This document shows positions 4,984-10,229 of a stretch of DNA of 10,229 bases, piece after piece. Origin of the DNA: Thermopetrobacter sp. (lineage in GTDB: Bacteria > Pseudomonadota > Alphaproteobacteria > Rhizobiales > Aestuariivirgaceae); contig DRPD01000189.1 of the NCBI GenBank assembly GCA_011374735.1, positions 1-10,229 of the forward strand, read 5' to 3'. Each line of letters begins with the position of its first letter. The first letter of the stretch is position 1. Under the pieces are notes generated by a model. It ran no database searches, was not told the origin of the DNA, and saw only the letters and a program-made list of their open reading frames with translations. The position numbers were made by a program, and so were the translations under genes.

Positions 4984-5508
4984 ATGGCAAGCGACAAGGC
5001 ACCGACGCTGGCGCTGATGGTGGCGCGGGCCGACAACGGGGTGATCGGCCGCAACAACGAGCTGCCGTGGCATCTGCCCTCGGAGCTGAAGTGGTTCAGA
5101 AAACGCACCTGGGGCCATCCGGTCATCATGGGCCGCAAGACCTTCGAGAGCATCGGCAAGGCGCTGCCGGGGCGCGACAACATCGTGCTGACCCGCGGCA
5201 GGATCATGGACGACCCGAAGGCGCTGACCGTCAACTCCTTCGAGGAGGCGCTGGCGCTGGCCGAACGGCTGGCCGTCAAGCGCGGGGTGGACGAAATCTT
5301 CGTCATCGGCGGCGGCCAGATCTTCGACAAACTGCGCCAGAAGGCGCAGCGCATCTACCTCACCCGGGTGCACATGGAGGCGGACGGCGACACCACCTTC
5401 CCCGAGCCGGAGCCGGCGATCTGGAAGAAGGTGTCCAGCGAGCGCTTCACGGCGCAGGAGGGTGATACCTGCGATTACACCATCGAGGTGTATGAGCGGA
5501 AATCATAG
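4984..5508 (+). CDS. folA: Dihydrofolate reductase
   Basis: FolA reduces dihydrofolate to tetrahydrofolate with NADPH in the cytoplasm and is the trimethoprim target. The 174-aa protein shows the family order: LALMVARADNGVIGRNNELPWHLPSELKWFRKRT (substrate site), VIMGRKTFESIG (NADPH and substrate contacts), LPGRDNIVLTR, a second nucleotide segment IFVIGGGQIFD, IYLTRV and the TTFPE motif. The catalytic acid, aspartate in most bacterial enzymes, is glutamate here (E34). A strong AGGAGG (4973-4978) five bases before ATG 4984 fixes the start. It follows thyA and the 80-aa ORF on the same strand. Its stop is only nine bases from the stop of the convergent ChaN-like gene, leaving no room for a separate terminator. 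Confidence 0.97.
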   Translation: MASDKAPTLALMVARADNGVIGRNNELPWHLPSELKWFRKRTWGHPVIMGRKTFESIGKALPGRDNIVLTRGRIMDDPKALTVNSFEEALALAERLAVKRGVDEIFVIGGGQIFDKLRQKAQRIYLTRVHMEADGDTTFPEPEPAIWKKVSSERFTAQEGDTCDYTIEVYERKS

Positions 5509-5517
5509 GAACCGGGC

Positions 5518-6540
5518 TCAGCCCTTCTTGCGCTTCATGAAGCGGCGGAACTTCGCGCACGGGTCCTCGCGTTCGGCGCGCGGGGTGACGATGACGATGT
5601 CGGCGATCGCCGCCGGCGGCGCGTCATCGGGCAGCAGATCGGCGATTTCCTTCGCCTCTTCGCGCGCCTCGGCGATCCAGACGACGAGCGGGCGCGGCGC
5701 GCCGTGGCGGGCCAGATACAGCGGTGCGGCGCGATCCTTGCGCACATGGCCGTTGCCGGTGATGAGCGCGGCGCGGCCGGCGGCGCGCCAGCCGCGCACC
5801 AGCTTCGCGGCCAGCAGCGCGTCGCGCAGGCGCTGGATGACGCTCATGCGGCGCGCCGCGCTGTTGGGGATCATGTCGCAATGGGCCTTGACGATCTCGC
5901 GCTCCATCGCCGCCTGCTGCCGTTCGGGCAGCGGGGCGAGTTTCAGCGCCTTCCTGCGGGCCGGGCTGATGGCGTCCTCGCCTTTTTCGGTGATCGCCCT
6001 GAGCGAGCGGCGCGGCGCGCCGGCGGCGATCAATGGCCCGCCGGCATCGAGCGCCGCCGTCATCAGCGGCGCATAGAGCGCCCGGGCCGGCCAGCCGCTG
6101 TCGTCCCAGTTCACCGCGTCGAACAGATGATCGGCGGTTCTTTCCGGCAGCTTCATCAGGGCGTCGAGGCGTGCCTGCCTGTCTTCGGCGATCATCTCGA
6201 AGACGACGGCCGGCGGCCTTGGCGCGGCGGCGGCGAAGGCGCGCAGCAGGGCGGCCTGGATGCGGTGGTGATCGGCGTTGTCATGGGTTTCGCCCAGCAG
6301 CACGATGGGGGCGGCCTTCAGGCGCCTTTCCAGCCCGGCGCGGCTGATGGCGCGGCCGCTGGCGGTGTCATGAATGCGCCCCACCAGCGGATGATCGCGC
6401 AACAGCGGCGCCTGCCAGGGGCCGAACGGCCCGGCGCCGGCGGCCAGGGCGGTGCTGGTCAGCCACAGCAACAGCAGCAGCGGCAGGGATTGCAAAACGG
6501 AAAGGTGCGGGCGATGACCGGATTGTGCATGGACTCTCAT
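5518..6540 (-). CDS. ChaN family (Tiki-type, haem-binding domain) exported protein
   Basis: This 340-aa protein belongs to the ChaN / Cofac_haem_bdg family. The N-terminus has a hydrophobic signal segment (about residues 14-33, VLQSLPLLLLLWLTSTALA) with an AxA-type cleavage site near 34, so it should be exported; no lipobox cysteine is seen, unlike lipoprotein members. The domain begins with PIVLLGETHD (79-88), the GExHD core of the superfamily, followed by an HHRIQ helix, VVFEMI, the NWDDSGWP segment, IAAGAPR, AHCDMIP and TGNGHVRKD (261-269), ending with a basic tail. ChaN proteins bind haem and have been linked to iron uptake; Tiki relatives are metal-dependent proteases, so either role is possible. 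Start is ATG 6540; a TTG one codon upstream is less likely. It points away from hflK across a 99-bp gap and converges on folA. Confidence 0.87.
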   Translation of the reverse strand: MRVHAQSGHRPHLSVLQSLPLLLLLWLTSTALAAGAGPFGPWQAPLLRDHPLVGRIHDTASGRAISRAGLERRLKAAPIVLLGETHDNADHHRIQAALLRAFAAAAPRPPAVVFEMIAEDRQARLDALMKLPERTADHLFDAVNWDDSGWPARALYAPLMTAALDAGGPLIAAGAPRRSLRAITEKGEDAISPARRKALKLAPLPERQQAAMEREIVKAHCDMIPNSAARRMSVIQRLRDALLAAKLVRGWRAAGRAALITGNGHVRKDRAAPLYLARHGAPRPLVVWIAEAREEAKEIADLLPDDAPPAAIADIVIVTPRAEREDPCAKFRRFMKRKKG

Positions 6541-6573
6541 CAAGGCGCTGTCCTATACATCGTGACACGTGGC

Positions 6574-6594
6574 GGCACGGGGCTTGGCCGTGCC
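6574..6594. repeat. Perfect 7-bp inverted repeat in the chaN/hflK divergent promoter region
   Basis: GGCACGG (6574-6580) and CCGTGCC (6588-6594) are exact reverse complements separated by seven bases. The site sits about midway between the divergent start codons at 6540 and 6640, the position expected of an operator controlling one or both genes. It could also form a small hairpin in either leader transcript. No regulator is encoded nearby to assign it to. Confidence 0.5.
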
Positions 6595-6639
6595 TCGCCA
6601 ACCATACACGAGAAACATGTGCAGGAGCGATACCGACTC

Positions 6640-7722
6640 ATGCCTTGGAACAATCAGGGAGGCGACGGGGGCGGCCCGTGGGGGCAGGGGCCGAAGCGCC
6701 CGTCATCGGGCGGCGGGCCGGCGCCCGATCTCGACGAGATCATCCGCAAGGGACAGGAGAAGCTGAAGGACGTTCTGCCCTCCGGCGGCTCCGGGCGCGG
6801 CATGTGGCCGTTGATTCTGCTGCTGGTGGTGGCGGTGTGGCTCTACAACAGCCTCTACCGGGTGCAGCCGGACGAGGCCGGCGTGGTGCTGCGTTTCGGC
6901 GAATACTCCCGCACCACCGGGCCGGGCCTGCATTTCGCCCTGTGGCCGGTGGAGACGGTGGAAAAGCCCAAGGTGGAGAAGGAGAACAAGCTCAGCTTCG
7001 GGGCCAACGACGACGAGAGCCTGATGCTGGCCGGCGATCAGAACATCGTCGATATCAAGTTCACGGTGCTGTGGCGCATCCGCGACGCCAGGCGGTTCCT
7101 GTTCAACGTTCACGATCCGGAGCAGCTCACCCGGCTGGTGGCGGAAAGCGCCATGCGCGAGGTGGTGGGGCGCACCCCGGCGGAGCAGATCCGCACCCGT
7201 GGCCGGGTCAAGGCGCAGGAAGAGGTGCGCGACCTGATCCAGAAGACGCTGGATTCCTATGAGGCCGGCATCGTCATCACGTCGGTGCAGCTGGAGAAGG
7301 CCGACCCGCCGCCGCAGGTGCTGGACGCCTTCGAGGAGGTGCAGCGGGCCGAACAGAACCTCAACAAGTTCATCCGCGAGGCGGAGCGCTACCGCAACCG
7401 GGTGCTGGGCGAGGCGCGCGGCCGTTCGGCCCAGATCCTGGAGCAGGCCAAGGCCTACAAGGCGCGGGTGGTGGAAGAGGCCAAGGGCGAGGCGGCGCGC
7501 TTCGAGCAGGTGCTGGCCGAATACGAGAAGGCGCCGGCGGTGACCCGCAAGCGCATCTATCTGGAGACCATGGAGCGGGTGATGAAAAAGGCCGGCAAGT
7601 TCATCATCGACGGCAAGAGCGGCCCCGGCGTGCTGCCTTATCTGCCGCTGGACAAACTGGGCGCGCAACCACCGGGCCGCACGTTGCGTGGCGCGCGGCC
7701 GACCACGGGAGGGAGCAAGTGA
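6640..7722 (+). CDS. hflK: FtsH protease modulator HflK (SPFH family)
   Basis: HflK pairs with HflC to form the large periplasm-facing SPFH cage that surrounds FtsH in the inner membrane and restrains its proteolysis of membrane proteins. The 360-aa protein starts with a glycine-rich cytoplasmic segment typical of HflK (PWNNQGGDGGGPWGQGPKRP). One membrane helix follows (about 55-72, MWPLILLLVVAVWLYNSL), then the SPFH domain opening YRVQPDEAGVVLRFGEYSRTTGPGLHF. A long charged coiled-coil region rich in A, E, R and K spans roughly 235-310, and the tail is short. ATG 6640 is chosen because AGGAG (6623-6627) lies twelve bases upstream and the preceding in-frame sequence has no family resemblance. 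Its TGA shares one base with the hflC ATG, so the pair is translationally coupled. Confidence 0.96.
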   Translation: MPWNNQGGDGGGPWGQGPKRPSSGGGPAPDLDEIIRKGQEKLKDVLPSGGSGRGMWPLILLLVVAVWLYNSLYRVQPDEAGVVLRFGEYSRTTGPGLHFALWPVETVEKPKVEKENKLSFGANDDESLMLAGDQNIVDIKFTVLWRIRDARRFLFNVHDPEQLTRLVAESAMREVVGRTPAEQIRTRGRVKAQEEVRDLIQKTLDSYEAGIVITSVQLEKADPPPQVLDAFEEVQRAEQNLNKFIREAERYRNRVLGEARGRSAQILEQAKAYKARVVEEAKGEAARFEQVLAEYEKAPAVTRKRIYLETMERVMKKAGKFIIDGKSGPGVLPYLPLDKLGAQPPGRTLRGARPTTGGSK

Positions 7723-8624
7723 TGGGCGCGATGCGTTCCGGATTGCTGATCGTGCTGGGCGGGCTCGCCTTTCTCGCCTGGTCGAGCCTGTTCATCGTCG
7801 ATGAGCGCGAGCAGAAGATCGTGGTGCGGTTCGGCAAGATCCAGAAGGTGGTCGACAAGCCGGGCCTGTATTTCAAGCTGCCGGTGTTCGACGAACTGGT
7901 GCGGGTGGACAAGCGGGTGCTGTTCTTCAACACGCCGAACAAGGCGGTGCAGGTGGTGGACGGCCGGCGCTATCTGGTGGATGCCATCACGGTGCTGCAC
8001 ATCGTCGATGCGCGGCGCTTTCTGGAGCGTGTCGGGGCCTCCTTAAGGCGCGCCCAGAGCCGTCTGGAGCCGCGCATCGAGGCGGCATTGAGAGCGGTCT
8101 ATGGCCGCCGGTCGTTCGACGCGGCGCTGTCGAAGGATCGCCGCGCCATGATGGACGAAATCGCCGCCATGGTGCGCAAGGAGGCGCGCGATCTGGGCAT
8201 CGAGGTGGTGGACGTGCGCATCCGCCGCACCGACCTGCTGCCGGAGGTGCTGAAGGATACCTATGAGCGCATGAACGCGGAACGCTTCGCGGAAGCGGCG
8301 GAGCTGCGCGCCACCGGCCGGGCGCGGGCCGCCAGAATCACCGCGGAAGCGGACCGCCAGAAGGTGGAGATGCTGGCCAACGCGCAGCGCGAGGCGGAGA
8401 TCATCCGCGGTCAGGGCGATGCGGCGCGCAACGCCATCTTCGCGAAGGCGTTCACCAAGGATCCGGATTTCTTCGCCTTTTACCGTTCCATGAAGGCCTA
8501 TGAGAAGAGCCTGACCTCCGGGGCGACGGTGCTGATGGAGCCGACATCGGAGTTCTTCCGCTACTTCGGTAACTCCACGGAAAAAGCCCTGCCCCGGCGC
8601 GGCGGGCGGAAAGAGGCGCAATGA
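7722..8624 (+). CDS. hflC: FtsH protease modulator HflC (SPFH family)
   Basis: HflC is the partner of HflK in the FtsH-associated membrane complex. The 300-aa protein has an N-terminal membrane anchor (about residues 7-25, GLLIVLGGLAFLAWSSLFI), then the SPFH domain starting VDEREQKIVVRFGKIQKVVDKPGLYFKLPVFDELVRVDKRV, in which the GLYFKLP and DKR segments are characteristic. A helical, charged C-terminal half includes MNAERFAEAAELRATGRARAARITAEADRQ and the conserved DPDFFAFYRSMKAYEKSL near 247-264. A strong GGGAGGGAG (7707-7715) favours ATG 7722; GTG 7719 is directly adjacent and in frame, and ATG 7731 is a weaker alternative. The gene overlaps hflK by one base and ends in an ATGA overlap with the protease gene. 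Confidence 0.96.
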   Translation: MGAMRSGLLIVLGGLAFLAWSSLFIVDEREQKIVVRFGKIQKVVDKPGLYFKLPVFDELVRVDKRVLFFNTPNKAVQVVDGRRYLVDAITVLHIVDARRFLERVGASLRRAQSRLEPRIEAALRAVYGRRSFDAALSKDRRAMMDEIAAMVRKEARDLGIEVVDVRIRRTDLLPEVLKDTYERMNAERFAEAAELRATGRARAARITAEADRQKVEMLANAQREAEIIRGQGDAARNAIFAKAFTKDPDFFAFYRSMKAYEKSLTSGATVLMEPTSEFFRYFGNSTEKALPRRGGRKEAQ

Positions 8625-10126
8625 GACATCTGTTGACGGCATGGCTGGCGGGGCTGGCCCTTTTGGCCGCGCATGGCGCGGCGATGGCGGAGCCGCAATC
8701 GGCGCGGATCAGGGGGTTCACGCCGCCGCCGTCGCTGGCCGCTCTCGCCCGCCCCCTGAGCGCGGCGGAGGTGGCCATCACCACCACGGGCAAACGCCGC
8801 GCCCGTTCCGGGGCCACGACGCCGCGCGACGAGTTTCACAAGTTTTTCCGCCGCCGCAAGGAAACGCCGCGGCGGCGGCCGGCGCCGCGGCGGCGGCCGA
8901 CGGCGCTGGGTTCGGGCTTCATCATTTCCGCCGACGGCTATGTCATCACCAACAACCACGTGATCGCCAACGCCGACGCCATCCACGTGGTGCTGCGCGA
9001 CGGCACGCGGCTGAAGGCGACCTTGCGCGGCCGCGATCCGAAGACCGACCTGGCGGTGTTGAAGGTGAGCAGCGACAAGCCGCTGCCCTATGTGGCGTTC
9101 GGCGATTCCGACGCCATGCGGGTGGGCGACTGGGTGCTGGCCATCGGCAATCCGTTCGGGCTTGGCGGCACGGTGACGCTGGGCATCATCTCGGCGCGCA
9201 ACCGCGACATCTCGGCCGGGCCCTATGATTCCTTCATCCAGACCGACGCGGCGATCAACAAGGGCAACTCCGGCGGCCCGCTGTTCAACATGAAGGGCGA
9301 GGTGGTGGGGGTGAACTCCGCCATCCTGTCGCCGTCCGGCGGATCGGTGGGCATCGGCTTCGCCATCCCCGCCAACCTGGCCAAGACGGTGGTGGCGCAG
9401 CTCATCAAATATGGCGAGACGCGGCGCGGCTGGCTGGGGGTGAAAATCCAGACGCTGAGCGAAGACATGGCGCAGGCGCTGGGGCTGAAGCGGGCCGAAG
9501 GCGCGCTGGTGGCGGAGGTCACGCCCGGCGGGCCGGCCGGGAAGGCGGGACTGAAGCCGCGTGACGTGATCCTCTCGTTCGACGGGCGGGCCATCACCAG
9601 GATGCGCGATCTGCCGCGCATCGTGGCGGAAACGCCGGTCGGCAAGCGGGTCGTCGTGGAAGTGATGCGCGACGGCCGGCGGCTGGCGCTGAACGTCGAG
9701 CTGGGGCGGCTGGAGGACGGCGAGAAGATGATGCGGGCGCGCGCCGGCAGTGCGGCGGGGCCGGGCGATGGGAAAGACAAGGCGGCGGACGAGGCGGGGC
9801 ATCGGGTGCTGCTGGGCATGACGTTGCGCCCCGTCGATGACCGCTCGCGGGCCAGGTTCAAGTTGCCGGCGAAGATCGGCAAGGGGCTGCTGGTGATGCA
9901 GGTGGCGGCCGAATCGCAAGCGGCGGAAAAGGGCATCGTCGAAGGCGACGTGATCGTCGAGGTGGGCGGCAAGGAGGTGGCGACGCCGGAACAGGCGGCG
10001 GCGCAGATCGCCGCGTTTCGCGCCAGGGGCCGCAAGGCGGTGCCGCTGCTGGTGCTGTCGCGCGCCATGCGCTACGAGCCGCGCTTCATCGCCCTGAGAC
10101 TGCCGGCGAAGACGCCCGCGAAGTGA
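8621..10126 (+). CDS. degP: Do family periplasmic serine endopeptidase (DegP/HtrA type)
   Basis: This 501-aa protease and chaperone degrades misfolded periplasmic proteins. A signal peptide covers residues 1-23 (cleavage after AMA). The trypsin-like domain carries the full triad: H113 in ITNNHVIA, D143 in KTDLAVLKV and S217 in NKGNSGGPLFN. Two PDZ domains follow, at about 265-360 (opening GWLGVKIQTLSEDMAQALGL) and about 395-495. Between signal and protease lies an Arg/Pro-rich low-complexity stretch (78-93) encoded by an 18-bp tandem repeat, in the position of the flexible LA-loop-containing segment of DegP. ATG 8621 overlaps the hflC stop (ATGA), with AGAGG four bases upstream, so it is the third gene of the hflKC operon. 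The gene symbol is by family; DegP, DegQ and MucD cannot be told apart from the sequence alone. Confidence 0.95.
   Translation: MRHLLTAWLAGLALLAAHGAAMAEPQSARIRGFTPPPSLAALARPLSAAEVAITTTGKRRARSGATTPRDEFHKFFRRRKETPRRRPAPRRRPTALGSGFIISADGYVITNNHVIANADAIHVVLRDGTRLKATLRGRDPKTDLAVLKVSSDKPLPYVAFGDSDAMRVGDWVLAIGNPFGLGGTVTLGIISARNRDISAGPYDSFIQTDAAINKGNSGGPLFNMKGEVVGVNSAILSPSGGSVGIGFAIPANLAKTVVAQLIKYGETRRGWLGVKIQTLSEDMAQALGLKRAEGALVAEVTPGGPAGKAGLKPRDVILSFDGRAITRMRDLPRIVAETPVGKRVVVEVMRDGRRLALNVELGRLEDGEKMMRARAGSAAGPGDGKDKAADEAGHRVLLGMTLRPVDDRSRARFKLPAKIGKGLLVMQVAAESQAAEKGIVEGDVIVEVGGKEVATPEQAAAQIAAFRARGRKAVPLLVLSRAMRYEPRFIALRLPAKTPAK
8865..8900 (+). repeat. 18-bp tandem repeat inside the Do-protease gene
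   Basis: Two adjacent 18-bp copies at 8865-8882 and 8883-8900 match at 17 of 18 positions and encode PRRRPA followed by PRRRPT. The unit is in frame, so copy-number change by slippage would add or remove six residues of a basic linker ahead of the catalytic domain without breaking the frame. Confidence 0.85.
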
Positions 10127-10208
10127 TATTCCGGAAAGCAGTTAAGGCAAGACGCCGCCTTCACCTCTGCGGCACTGATCTGCCAACGTCGAAGCCAACG
10201 AAAGTCGT

Positions 10209-10229
10209 CGTCATAGCCGGGCTTGTCCC
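10209..10229. repeat. Truncated GC-rich palindrome of a dispersed-repeat type (window edge)
   Basis: The window ends in CGTCATAGCCGGGCTTGTCCC. The final GGG-CTTGT-CCC starts a stem that would continue as GGCTA if the full palindrome is present. This matches the form of intergenic repeats common in alphaproteobacteria (GCCGGGCTTG-NCCCGGC type, from memory). Only the left half is visible, so the call rests on resemblance. The 82 bases before it (10127-10208), after the protease gene, show no gene and no clear terminator. Confidence 0.4.

Noticed and set aside
5704..6639. In-frame 312-residue N-terminal extension of HflK
   Set aside because: It would read through the opposite strand of the ChaN-like gene and is G/A/R-rich without homology. 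ATG 6640 gives a normal HflK length and N-terminus.
8561..9919. 452-codon minus-strand open frame opposite the Do protease
   Set aside because: It is H/R/A/P-rich shadow of a strongly supported protease with an intact catalytic triad.
10127..10229. Possible C-terminal part of a minus-strand gene entering from the right
   Set aside because: One minus frame stays open, but it continues without a stop into the protease gene and has no recognisable motif. The stretch looks intergenic.

Overview
The window is high-GC bacterial chromosome carrying mostly core housekeeping genes, and it comes from an alphaproteobacterium. The strongest evidence is a circularly permuted, two-piece tmRNA gene (ssrA, minus strand, about 1551-1914) whose tag frame reads ANDNYAPVAVAA. 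The thyA / folA / hflK-hflC / Do-protease neighbourhood is also typical of that class. I cannot place the organism below class level.

Layout. (1) 3-1240: the 3' end of a divergent polysaccharide deacetylase gene (its start lies left of the window), coupled by ATGA overlap to rppH, a Nudix RNA pyrophosphohydrolase. (2) 1241-1965: about 725 bases without a protein gene. It holds a 256-bp non-autonomous insertion-like element with terminal inverted repeats and two large perfect hairpins (1285-1540), then the minus-strand ssrA gene with its terminator and promoter. (3) 1966-2766: a voltage-gated-type potassium channel with a C-terminal zinc ribbon, divergent from ssrA. (4) 2798-3298 (minus): a YbhB/YbcL-type PEBP protein. 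(5) 3490-3810: a DUF2853 protein with a recognisable promoter and terminator. (6) 3922-5508: thyA, an 80-aa unknown ORF, and folA, forming a dTMP/folate cluster. (7) 5518-6540 (minus): a ChaN/Tiki-type haem-binding-domain protein, convergent with folA and divergent from hflK. (8) 6640-10126: hflK-hflC-Do protease, a tightly overlapped membrane and envelope proteostasis operon. (9) 10127-10229: non-coding, ending in what looks like the left half of a dispersed GC-rich palindrome.

How the genes work together. ThyA consumes methylenetetrahydrofolate and releases dihydrofolate, which FolA reduces, so their adjacency is metabolic. HflK and HflC form the SPFH complex that encloses and controls the FtsH protease, and the Do-family protease handles misfolded periplasmic proteins, so that operon is a quality-control unit. 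tmRNA also belongs to protein quality control, since tagged proteins go to cytoplasmic proteases.

I found no convincing novel defence, secretion or biosynthetic system. The features most worth a second look are the hairpin-rich element apparently inserted in the T-tract of the ssrA terminator, the zinc-ribbon potassium channel, the small ORF between thyA and folA, and the inverted repeat in the chaN/hflK divergent promoter region. All assignments come from reading the sequence and recalled family motifs; no database search was run.
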